A stretch of DNA of 5,128 nucleotides from Thiomonas sp. GTDB lineage: Bacteria > Pseudomonadota > Gammaproteobacteria > Burkholderiales > Burkholderiaceae_C. Below, in pieces: positions 1 through 5,128 of this stretch. Below the pieces are notes generated by a model. It was not told the origin of the DNA. It was given only the letters and a program-made list of their open reading frames with translations, and made no database searches. Location: contig DAIDHU010000566.1 in the NCBI GenBank assembly GCA_027451915.1, positions 1 through 5,128 of the forward strand, written 5' to 3'. Each line of letters opens with the position of its first letter. The first letter of the stretch is position 1. The translations under genes were made by a program, and so were the position numbers.

Positions 1-1165
1 GCAGCGTCGCCTCCAGCGTTTCGCGCCGTGGGTGGCGCGGGTGTTTCCCGAGACGGCGGCGCTCCAGGGGCTGATTGAGTCGCCGCTGCGACGCCTGCCC
101 CGCATGCGCGAGGCGCTGCGCGCGCGCTACGGCGCGCCGCATCAGGGAGAGCTGTGGGTGAAGCTGGACAGCCACCTGCCGATCTCCGGATCCATCAAGG
201 CCCGTGGCGGCATCCACGAAGTGCTGCAGCATGCGGAGAGCCTGGCCTGGGAAGCCGGACTCCTGCATGCGCACGACGATTACGCGCTCCTGGCCGAGGC
301 TCCGGCGCGCGAGCTGTTCGCCGGGCATCGCATCGCGGTGGCCTCCACGGGCAACCTGGGCCTGTCCATCGGCATCGTCGGCGCGGCGCTGGGCTTCGAG
401 GTCAGCGTGCATATGTCGGCCGACGCCAGGGAGTGGAAAAAGCGCCTCCTGCGCGAACGCGGCGTGCGCGTGGTGGAGCATGCCAGCGACTACAGCGCGG
501 CCGTGCGCGAGGGCCGGCGCGAAGCCGCCGCCGATGCGCGCTGCCACTTCGTGGACGACGAGAACTCGCGCCAGCTTTTCCTGGGCTACGCGGTGGCCGC
601 GCGTCGCCTGCGACAGCAGTTCGACCAGGCGGGGGTGCGGGTGGATGCCGAGCACCCGCTATGGGTGCACCTGCCATGCGGGGTCGGCGGCGCGCCGGGC
701 GGCGTGGCCTTCGGCCTGAAGCTGGCCTTCGGGGACGCCGTGCATTGCCTGTTCGCCGAGCCCACCCACTCGCCGTGCATGCTGCTGGGCGTGTACACCG
801 GTCTGCACGACGCGGTCTGCGTGCAGGACTTCGGCATCGACAACCGCACGCTGGCCGACGGGCTCGCCGTGGGCCGCGCATCCGCCTTCGTCGGGCGCAC
901 CGTGCAGCACCTGGTGGAAGGCTACTGCACGGTCGACGATGAGGAGATGCTGGCCCTGCTGGGCTTGCTGGATCGCAGCGAGGGCCTGCGCCTGGAGCCC
1001 TCGGCCCTGGCCGGCTTCGCCGCCAGCGCGCGGGTTCCGGAATCGGCAAGGGTCGCCACCCACCTGGCCTGGGCGACTGGCGGAGGCATGGTTCCCGAGG
1101 AGCAGATGCGGGCCTATCTGGAGGGGGCGCGAAAGCCGCGGCCCAGCCCTGCGAGCGCGCGCTGA
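1..1165 (+). CDS. dsdA: D-serine ammonia-lyase (D-serine dehydratase), 5' end cut by window
   Basis: Cytoplasmic PLP-dependent enzyme (fold type II) that converts D-serine to pyruvate and ammonia, for detoxification or use as carbon and nitrogen source. The reading frame is open from base 2, giving 387 visible codons to the TGA at 1163-1165; the true start is off the left edge. Family signatures seen: FPETAA just inside the edge, then KLDSHLPISGSIKARGG, whose lysine (codon 197-199) corresponds to the PLP Schiff-base lysine; STGNLGLSIG (cofactor contact); HMSADAR-WKK; DDENSR-LFLGY; the glycine-rich phosphate-binding loop CGVGGAPGG; FAEPTHSPCMLLG; LADGLAVGRAS; and ATGGGMVPEE near the end. Compared with the E. 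coli enzyme as I remember it, the segment between ALAG and ATHL is roughly 13 residues shorter and a basic, proline-rich tail follows the conserved end. No dsdC regulator or transporter gene is visible. The gene converges with the small membrane-protein gene 31 bases away. Confidence 0.96.
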   Translation, partial: QRRLQRFAPWVARVFPETAALQGLIESPLRRLPRMREALRARYGAPHQGELWVKLDSHLPISGSIKARGGIHEVLQHAESLAWEAGLLHAHDDYALLAEAPARELFAGHRIAVASTGNLGLSIGIVGAALGFEVSVHMSADAREWKKRLLRERGVRVVEHASDYSAAVREGRREAAADARCHFVDDENSRQLFLGYAVAARRLRQQFDQAGVRVDAEHPLWVHLPCGVGGAPGGVAFGLKLAFGDAVHCLFAEPTHSPCMLLGVYTGLHDAVCVQDFGIDNRTLADGLAVGRASAFVGRTVQHLVEGYCTVDDEEMLALLGLLDRSEGLRLEPSALAGFAASARVPESARVATHLAWATGGGMVPEEQMRAYLEGARKPRPSPASAR

Positions 1166-1197
1166 AGTTGCTGCGGGTACTCCAGGTTCGCGCGCTC
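1153..1197. repeat. 9-bp inverted repeat across convergent gene ends (possible terminator)
   Basis: GAGCGCGCG at 1153-1161 is the exact reverse complement of CGCGCGCTC at 1189-1197, with a 27-base spacer. The left arm lies in the last codons of dsdA, and the right arm touches the TAG (1199-1197) of the opposing gene. The position suits a shared bidirectional transcription end or RNA 3' stabiliser. There is no T-run on either side and the loop is long, so it is not a classical intrinsic terminator. Chance self-complementarity of GC-alternating DNA is a real alternative. Confidence 0.35.
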
Positions 1198-1478
1198 TAG
1201 CGGGCCTCGGGCGGCGCCCCGGCGGTGCGCCGCAGGGCGGCGCGCTGGTCGGCTCGCTGGATCACCCGGTGCAGCACCAGGATCAGCCACACGCAGGCCA
1301 TGCCGAACACCAGCGTGGCCAGCGCCCAGCCCCAGATCACGCGATCGCCCTGGGAAGCGCTGAGGGTTCCCAGCGGGCGCCCCGACATGGGCACCAGCAT
1401 CCACGCCGACAGCGCGGCGCCTCCCAGAACGAAAATTCCCACCGCGTGGGTGAACAGCTTGGCTCGCATACCGCGCAT
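1197..1478 (-). CDS. Unrecognised small two-helix membrane protein (93 aa)
   Basis: I do not recognise this protein. It has a short basic N-terminus (MRGMRAK), a hydrophobic stretch at about residues 11-30, a short polar loop (31-46) and a second strong hydrophobic stretch at about 47-69 (VIWGWALATLVFGMACVWLI). A basic, charged tail follows (RVIQRADQRAALRR). This looks like an inner-membrane hairpin with both ends probably cytoplasmic, given the positive residues on each side. The ATG at 1478-1476 is preferred because GGGGCAGG lies a few bases upstream; the fourth codon is another ATG but lacks such a sequence. It lies 66 bases downstream of the MHYT-GGDEF-EAL gene on the same strand, with no clear terminator between, so cotranscription is plausible. 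Its codon use and GC content match its neighbours, which supports a real gene, but no conserved motif confirms a family. Confidence 0.7.
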   Translation of the reverse strand: MRGMRAKLFTHAVGIFVLGGAALSAWMLVPMSGRPLGTLSASQGDRVIWGWALATLVFGMACVWLILVLHRVIQRADQRAALRRTAGAPPEAR

Positions 1479-1544
1479 ACTACCTGCCCCATGACTGCCA
1501 GCGGCGGGCCTGCGCCCCGATACGGCCCAGCGAAATGACAGTTC
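1479..1544 (-). other. 66-base intergenic gap within a possible two-gene operon
   Basis: This gap separates the stop of the c-di-GMP enzyme gene from the start of the small membrane-protein gene. The only secondary structure I see is a weak 5-bp pairing (GGGCC / GGCCC, around 1506-1529) without a T-run, so I see no terminator. The ribosome-binding sequence of the downstream gene, read on the - strand, is in the last dozen bases (GGGGCAGG). Confidence 0.5.
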
Positions 1545-3695
1545 CTAGGGGGACAGGACACCATCAGGCTGTTGAAATACCCCAGGGGCCCGCGCGGTGT
1601 GCTGCCTGCCCGTCTCGCGCAGGTGGGCCTCGGCGCGCTCCACCACCTGCGCGAACTCCACGCCCGGCACCGGCTTGCCGAACAGGAAACCCTGCACCTG
1701 GTCGCAGTGCAGTTGCCGCAGATAGTCCTGCTGCGCGGGGGTCTCCACGCCCTCGGCCACCACCCGCAGCTGCAGGCGCTGCGCCAGCGCGACGATGGCC
1801 GACACGATGGCCGCGTCGTCGGCATCGTGCTGCACGTCGCGGATGAAGCCGCGATCCACCTTGAGCTCGGTGGCGGGCAGGCGCTTGAGATACAGCAGGC
1901 TGGAATAGCCCGTGCCGAAGTCGTCGATGGACACGCCCACCCCCATGGCCTCGAATTGTTTCAGGATGGCCATGCTGGATTCGACGTTGCGCATCGCGGT
2001 GGACTCGGTCACCTCCAGCACCAGGGCGCGCGGGGGCAGCGCGTGCCGGCGCAGCGCGTCGCGCACCGACTGCACCAGGCCGGGATGGTCGAACTGCAGC
2101 GCCGACAGGTTCACCGCCACGCTCCAGTCGCGATGCCCCCTGGCGCGCCAGGCCGCGGCCTGGCGGCAGGCCTCGTCGAGCACCCAGTCGCCGATGGGCA
2201 CGATCAGGCCGGCCTGTTCGGCCAGTCCCAGGAAGCGGTCGGGCGGCACGTTGCCGCGGCTGGGGCTGGCCCAGCGCAACAAAGCCTCCGCGCCCACCGC
2301 GCGGCCGCTGCGCAGGTCCAGCTTGGGCTGGTAGTGCAGGCGGAACTCTCCGCGCGCGAGCGCCCCGCGCAACTCGGCCAGCAGTTCCAGGTTCTCCTGC
2401 GCATTGACCAGCATCGAGGGATCGAAAAACTGATGCGCGTCGCGCCCCCCCGACTTGGCGCGATACATCGCGGCGTCGGCATGGCTGATGAGTTCCTGCG
2501 CCGAGGCGCCGTCCTGCGGGTACAGGGCGATGCCGATGCTCGCGGAAATGCGCAGGCGGTGGCCGTCGACCACGAATTCCTGGCGCAACACCGCGCCCAG
2601 GCGCGCGGCCAGGGCATGGACATCCTCGCGGGACACGCCCTCGGCCACCACCACGAACTCGTCGCCCCCCATGCGCGCGGCCAAGTCCGCGGGGCGCATG
2701 GTCTCGCGCAGGCGCTGCGCGATGAGGCTCAGCAGGCGGTCGCCGGCCTGGTGCCCGAAGGCGTCGTTGACGGCCTTGAATCCGTCGAGATCCACGAACA
2801 GCACCGCACAGGGCTGCCCGCTGCGGCGGCTGTCGCGCATGGCCTGCTCCAGGCGACGCTCCAGTTGCAGGCGATTGGGCAACTTGGTCAAGGCGTCGTG
2901 CAGGGCCAGGAAGGCGATTTCGCCATGGGCCTGCGACAGGGAGGATTGCAACAAGGCGCTTTGCGATTCGAAGCGCCGATCGAGCATGGACAGCACGATG
3001 GCCGCCGCCAGCACGGCCACCGCCGCGCTCAGCACCATGGGCGCCAGGCCCTGTCCGCTCCAGCCACCGGCCAGCGCGCCGCACTGGCTTCCGGTGGGAA
3101 AGCCCGCCGCGGCCATGCCGGTGTAGTGCATGCCGGCGATCGCCGCGCCCATGATGATGGCGGCGCCGGCTCGCAATCGGTACAGGTGGTGGGTGCGAAG
3201 CCGGAGGCGAAAGGCGATCCACAGCGCGGCGCCCGATGCGCCGACGGCGATGAGCACGGACAGGAGCACCAGGGTCGGGTTGTAGGCGATGAAGGGGCTC
3301 ATGCGCATGGCGGCCATGCCCATGTAGTGCATCGCGGCCACGCCCCCGCCCATGCCCAGGGCGCCCACGACGAGGCGCGCGCGGGTGAGATCGGCGCCGC
3401 TGACCAGGTACAGCGCGAAGCCCGAGGCCGCGATGGCGATGAGCAGGGACAGCAGGGTCAGGCCCGGGTCGTAGGCCAGGGGCACTGGCAGCGTGGCCGC
3501 GAGCATGCCGACGAAGTGCATGGACCAGATGCCCACGCCCATGCACAGCGCCCCGCCAGCCAGCCACCACATGCGCGCCTGTGCCGAGCGCGCGGTGGAA
3601 ATGCGCGCGGCCAGGTCCAGCGCCGTGTAGGACGCCAGGACAGCCACGAGCAGGGATGCCAGGACCAGAGGCCAGGCGTAGGAAACATGATCCAT
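1545..3695 (-). CDS. MHYT-GGDEF-EAL membrane c-di-GMP cyclase/phosphodiesterase
   Basis: Inner-membrane signalling protein of 716 residues that should make and/or degrade cyclic di-GMP. Residues 1-240 hold about seven membrane helices (about 8-29, 43-65, 77-99, 107-129, 139-162, 175-196, 218-238). They carry three MHYT-type motifs: MHFVGM (59-64), MHYMGM (122-127) and MHYTGM (189-194), proposed in this family to bind a metal and sense a diatomic gas. The GGDEF domain (about 261-424) has LPNR, DLDGFK-VND-FGH, an intact GGDEF (343-347) and the inhibitory-site RPAD (334-337) at canonical spacing. The EAL domain (about 435-690) has EALLRW (470), VNLS (528), LEVTES (560), DDFGTGYSSL (591), LKVD (611), AEGVE (647) and QGF (668), so all usual metal-binding and catalytic residues are present. 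The domain order matches MucR, NbdA and YkoW. I chose the ATG at 3695-3693, directly before the first helix. The frame is open to a TTG at 3788, but that would add 31 polar residues without helix or good ribosome site. Confidence 0.95.
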   Translation of the reverse strand: MDHVSYAWPLVLASLLVAVLASYTALDLAARISTARSAQARMWWLAGGALCMGVGIWSMHFVGMLAATLPVPLAYDPGLTLLSLLIAIAASGFALYLVSGADLTRARLVVGALGMGGGVAAMHYMGMAAMRMSPFIAYNPTLVLLSVLIAVGASGAALWIAFRLRLRTHHLYRLRAGAAIIMGAAIAGMHYTGMAAAGFPTGSQCGALAGGWSGQGLAPMVLSAAVAVLAAAIVLSMLDRRFESQSALLQSSLSQAHGEIAFLALHDALTKLPNRLQLERRLEQAMRDSRRSGQPCAVLFVDLDGFKAVNDAFGHQAGDRLLSLIAQRLRETMRPADLAARMGGDEFVVVAEGVSREDVHALAARLGAVLRQEFVVDGHRLRISASIGIALYPQDGASAQELISHADAAMYRAKSGGRDAHQFFDPSMLVNAQENLELLAELRGALARGEFRLHYQPKLDLRSGRAVGAEALLRWASPSRGNVPPDRFLGLAEQAGLIVPIGDWVLDEACRQAAAWRARGHRDWSVAVNLSALQFDHPGLVQSVRDALRRHALPPRALVLEVTESTAMRNVESSMAILKQFEAMGVGVSIDDFGTGYSSLLYLKRLPATELKVDRGFIRDVQHDADDAAIVSAIVALAQRLQLRVVAEGVETPAQQDYLRQLHCDQVQGFLFGKPVPGVEFAQVVERAEAHLRETGRQHTARAPGVFQQPDGVLSP

Positions 3696-3858
3696 GCAGA
3701 GATTCCGGAGCGGTCGCGAATGCACGTACCGGGCTTGGGAGCGTGCGGGTTCCGCCGCCGCGCGCGGATCCACCGATTCATTTTGCAAGGACTTCGTCTG
3801 CGCGGGGCTGGGCTACATGCGAGATTCGTGATGCAATTGCGCATTAGTTCACGATTGC

Positions 3859-3879
3859 GTCGGAAACGGGTTTTCCGGC
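3859..3879 (+). promoter_or_regulatory. Leader hairpin just upstream of the pbpG ribosome-binding site
   Basis: CGGAAA (3861-3866) pairs exactly with TTTCCG (3872-3877) across the 5-base loop CGGGT. One G-U pair and one G-C pair extend it to an 8-bp stem (3859-3879). It ends about nine bases before the purine-rich ribosome-binding tract of pbpG. If the transcript starts upstream, this hairpin would sit in the leader and could affect translation or RNA stability. It is not followed by a T-run, so it is not an intrinsic terminator. Confidence 0.4.
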
Positions 3880-3881
3880 AC

Positions 3882-3893
3882 AAAAAAGGGGGG
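3882..3893 (+). promoter_or_regulatory. A6G6 tract acting as the Shine-Dalgarno sequence of pbpG
   Basis: Six A residues are followed directly by six G residues, ending five bases before the TTG at 3899. AAGGGGGG is a good match to the pyrimidine-rich 16S rRNA tail at a workable spacing. This decides the start, because no ATG or GTG lies in frame between the upstream stop TAG (3845-3847) and this TTG. It is the longest homopolymer pair I noticed in the window. Confidence 0.6.
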
Positions 3894-3898
3894 ACAGC

Positions 3899-4828
3899 TT
3901 GGCCAGGGGATGGAGTGCGGCGCGCAAGGCGGTGGCATGCGCATGGAGCCTGCTCGGCATGGTGACGGCGCATGCCAGTCTGCCCCCGCATGCGCAGGCG
4001 GCGCCCGGCGCCGAATCCGGGGTGATCCGGCTGTGGCGGCGCGATCCGCTGCTGCTGCACGCGGCCTCCGCGATCGTCGTCGACGCCGGCACCCAGCGGG
4101 TGCTGTTGCGCAAGAACGCCGACGTGGTGCGCCCGATCGCCTCGCTGACCAAGCTGATGACCGCCATGGTGGTGCTCGACGCGCACCAGCGCATGGACCG
4201 CGAGATCAGCATCACGCGGGCCGACATCGATACCCTGAAATGGAGCGAATCGCGCCTGCGCCCGGGTATGCGTTTCACGCGGGCAAGGCTGCTGCAGCTG
4301 GCCCTGATGTCTTCCGAGAACCGTGCCGCGCACGCCCTGGCTCGCCACTACCCCGGCGGCCTGACCGCCTGCGTGGCCGCGATGAACCGCAAGGCGCGCA
4401 TGCTGGGCATGCTCCACACCCACTATGTGGACCCCACCGGGCTGTGGCCGGGCAACCGCTCCGACGCGCACGACATCGCGCTGCTGGTGGCTGCGGCCAC
4501 CCACTATGCCGCCATCCGGAGCGACACCACCCATGTCGGCACCGTGGTGCATGCCGACGGCGAGCGCCTGGTCTATCGCAACAGCGACCACCTGCTGTAC
4601 GGCGGGGGCTGGCACATGGTGGTGTCCAAGACCGGCTTCATCAACGAAGCCGGCCACTGCCTGGCCTTCGACGCCTGGATGCGCGGGCGCCCCGTGATTG
4701 TCGTGCTGCTGGACAGCTGGGGCGCCTACAACGACTTTGTCGACGCCATGCAGATCCGCGACTGGCTGCACGAGACCAGTCTGCAGCAGTGGGCGCGCCT
4801 GACCGAGCTCGCCCCACCGCTGCGCTGA
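3899..4828 (+). CDS. pbpG: D-alanyl-D-alanine endopeptidase, PBP7 type
   Basis: Periplasmic serine peptidase of the S11 family (low-molecular-weight penicillin-binding protein) that cuts D-Ala-meso-DAP cross-links in peptidoglycan. Its 309 residues match the family length. A Sec signal peptide is visible: a basic start (MARGWSAARK), a hydrophobic core at about 11-25 and a likely cut after AHA (24-26). Catalytic motifs are complete: SLTK (82-85, nucleophile S82 and base K85) within PIASLTKLMTAMVVLD, SEN (139-141) within LMSSENRAAHALARHYPGG, and KTG (244-246) followed by FINEAGHCLAF. The MSSENRAA, YPGG, VDPTGL and AGHCL stretches point to the PbpG endopeptidase branch over DacA-type carboxypeptidases, as does the lack of a C-terminal amphipathic anchor. 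The TTG start is chosen for its ribosome site and because it gives a full signal peptide; GTG at 3932 or ATG at 3959 would lose part or most of it. The gene is divergent from the c-di-GMP enzyme and convergent with the yghU-like gene. Confidence 0.94.
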   Translation: MARGWSAARKAVACAWSLLGMVTAHASLPPHAQAAPGAESGVIRLWRRDPLLLHAASAIVVDAGTQRVLLRKNADVVRPIASLTKLMTAMVVLDAHQRMDREISITRADIDTLKWSESRLRPGMRFTRARLLQLALMSSENRAAHALARHYPGGLTACVAAMNRKARMLGMLHTHYVDPTGLWPGNRSDAHDIALLVAAATHYAAIRSDTTHVGTVVHADGERLVYRNSDHLLYGGGWHMVVSKTGFINEAGHCLAFDAWMRGRPVIVVLLDSWGAYNDFVDAMQIRDWLHETSLQQWARLTELAPPLR

Positions 4829-4843
4829 ACACGCGCGCCGGGT

Positions 4844-5128
4844 TCAGCCCTGCGCGGGCTGGGCCTGCGCGGGCCGGTCGAAATCCGAGGCGTCATGGCG
4901 CTCGGGCAATTGCAGGGCCGGATCGCCGAAGCTGCGGTTGACCCGCCGACCGCGTTGCACGGGGACCCGAGCCGCCAGCTGCTTCGCCCAGCGCTGGACA
5001 TGCTGGTAGTCCTGCACCTGCAGGAACTCCGCGGCACCGTACAGTTCGCCCAGCGCCAGCTGCCCGTACCAGGGCCAGATGGCCATGTCGGCGATGGTGT
5101 AGGCCTCGCCGGCCACGTAGCGCGACTG
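4844..5128 (-). CDS. yghU: YghU-type glutathione S-transferase / disulfide-bond oxidoreductase, 5' end cut
   Basis: C-terminal 94 residues of a cytoplasmic glutathione transferase-fold protein; the N-terminal thioredoxin-like domain and start codon lie off the right edge. The frame is open from base 5128 to TGA at 4846-4844. It reads VAGEAYTIADMAIWPWYG, the conserved helix of the alpha-helical domain with its N-cap and hydrophobic-staple motif (TIAD). Then come ELYGAAEFL, YQHVQRWAKQLAARVPVQRG, RVNRSFG and finally the PERHDASDF tail, which I associate with the YghU branch and not with general GSTs. E. coli YghU reduces small disulfides with glutathione, so a thiol-redox role is inferred here. 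The last residues (PAQAQPAQG) are encoded by a short direct repeat. The gene converges on pbpG with a 15-base gap. Confidence 0.93.
   Translation of the reverse strand, partial: QSRYVAGEAYTIADMAIWPWYGQLALGELYGAAEFLQVQDYQHVQRWAKQLAARVPVQRGRRVNRSFGDPALQLPERHDASDFDRPAQAQPAQG
4845..4861. terminator. Possible hairpin terminator at the pbpG / yghU junction
   Basis: CAGCCC (4845-4850) and GGGCTG (4856-4861) form a perfect 6-bp GC-rich stem with the 5-base loop TGCGC, starting 16 bases after the pbpG stop and overlapping the yghU stop codon. The position fits the end of the pbpG transcript. No T-run follows on either strand, so this is at most a Rho-independent-like or RNA-stabilising hairpin. Confidence 0.3.
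4849..4874. repeat. 11-bp direct repeat in the 3' end of yghU
   Basis: CCTGCGCGGGC occurs at 4849-4859 and again at 4864-4874, 15 bases apart, so the reading frame is kept. On the - strand it encodes the repeated PAQ in the tail PAQAQPAQG, past the last conserved motif of the protein. The first copy contributes to the hairpin at 4845-4861. This looks like a small in-frame duplication in a tolerant C-terminal tail. Confidence 0.6.

Larger units (their letters stand above)
3696..3898. promoter_or_regulatory. Divergent intergenic region between the c-di-GMP enzyme and pbpG
   Basis: About 200 bases separate the chosen starts of two divergent genes, so both promoters should lie here. The part nearest pbpG is clearly less GC-rich than the coding DNA. 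I see no convincing sigma-70 -35/-10 pair in either direction. Short symmetric elements cluster at 3826-3859: the perfect palindrome GCAATTGC (3833-3840) inside an ATGC...GCAT dyad (3831-3844), arms TCGTGA (3826-3831) and TCACGA (3849-3854), and ATTGCG repeated directly at 3836 and 3854, 18 bases apart. These could form an operator, but no regulator family is identifiable from them. Half of this region (3696-3788) would be coding if the c-di-GMP enzyme started at its upstream TTG. Confidence 0.5.

Noticed and set aside
402..1049. Open frames on both strands inside dsdA
   Set aside because: They are Arg/Pro/Ala-rich shadow frames with no recognisable motif, over a region where the dsdA frame matches its family along its whole length.
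1506..1529. GGGCC / GGCCC pairing in the gap before the small membrane-protein gene as a terminator
   Set aside because: There are only five base pairs, a 13-base loop and no T-run in the direction of transcription.
939..1538. A 199-codon + strand frame crossing the end of dsdA and the small membrane-protein gene
   Set aside because: It overlaps two better-supported genes on opposite strands, and its translation has no hydrophobic segment, motif or ribosome site that favours it.
3783..3818. TTGCAA followed by TACAT as a possible sigma-70 promoter toward pbpG
   Set aside because: The spacer is about 25 bases and the -10 match is poor. Other pairings in the region are no better, so I call no specific promoter.
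1572..3965. A 797-codon open frame on the + strand, antisense to the c-di-GMP enzyme gene
   Set aside because: It is a shadow produced by strong third-position GC bias. The translation is a low-complexity mix rich in His, Gln, Gly, Ala and Arg with no domain, while the - strand encodes complete MHYT, GGDEF and EAL domains.
3458..4771. A 437-codon open frame on the - strand, antisense to pbpG
   Set aside because: It has the same His/Gln/Gly/Val-rich shadow composition, and the + strand carries all three penicillin-binding motifs and a signal peptide across the same bases.

Overview
This window is a stretch of ordinary, very GC-rich bacterial chromosome holding five protein-coding genes. Three are complete and two are cut by the window edges. 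The GC bias at third codon positions and the gene repertoire (DsdA, an MHYT-GGDEF-EAL protein, a PBP7-type endopeptidase and a YghU-type glutathione transferase) suggest a Gram-negative proteobacterium. A beta-proteobacterium of the Burkholderiales is my best guess, but it rests on general impression, not on a marker gene. I see no rRNA, tRNA, CRISPR array, insertion sequence or prophage gene.

Layout. (1) Bases 1-1165, + strand: the 3' part of a D-serine ammonia-lyase gene (dsdA); about 60 N-terminal residues lie off the left edge. (2) Bases 1197-1478, - strand: a 93-residue protein with two predicted membrane helices that I do not recognise. It converges on dsdA, and a perfect 9-bp inverted repeat spans the junction. 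(3) Bases 1545-3695, - strand: a large integral-membrane cyclic-di-GMP enzyme with an MHYT sensor, a GGDEF domain and an EAL domain, all with intact signature residues. It lies 66 bases upstream of the small membrane protein on the same strand, so the two may share a transcript. (4) Bases 3696-3898: a divergent intergenic region of about 200 bases with several short dyads, a leader hairpin and an A6G6 tract serving as the Shine-Dalgarno sequence of the next gene. (5) Bases 3899-4828, + strand: an exported penicillin-binding-protein-7-like D-Ala-D-Ala endopeptidase (pbpG) with a probable TTG start. (6) Bases 4844-5128, - strand: the C-terminal part of a YghU-type glutathione S-transferase that converges on pbpG with a 15-base gap.

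The genes do not form a pathway. They look like independent housekeeping or accessory units: D-serine detoxification or catabolism, c-di-GMP signalling at the inner membrane, peptidoglycan remodelling in the periplasm and thiol redox chemistry in the cytoplasm. The one suggestive link is the divergent pairing of the c-di-GMP enzyme with the cell-wall hydrolase across a shared regulatory region. I found no evidence of an undescribed multi-gene system. The points most worth checking are the leader of pbpG, the unidentified small membrane protein beside the c-di-GMP gene, and the structured repeats at the two convergent gene ends.
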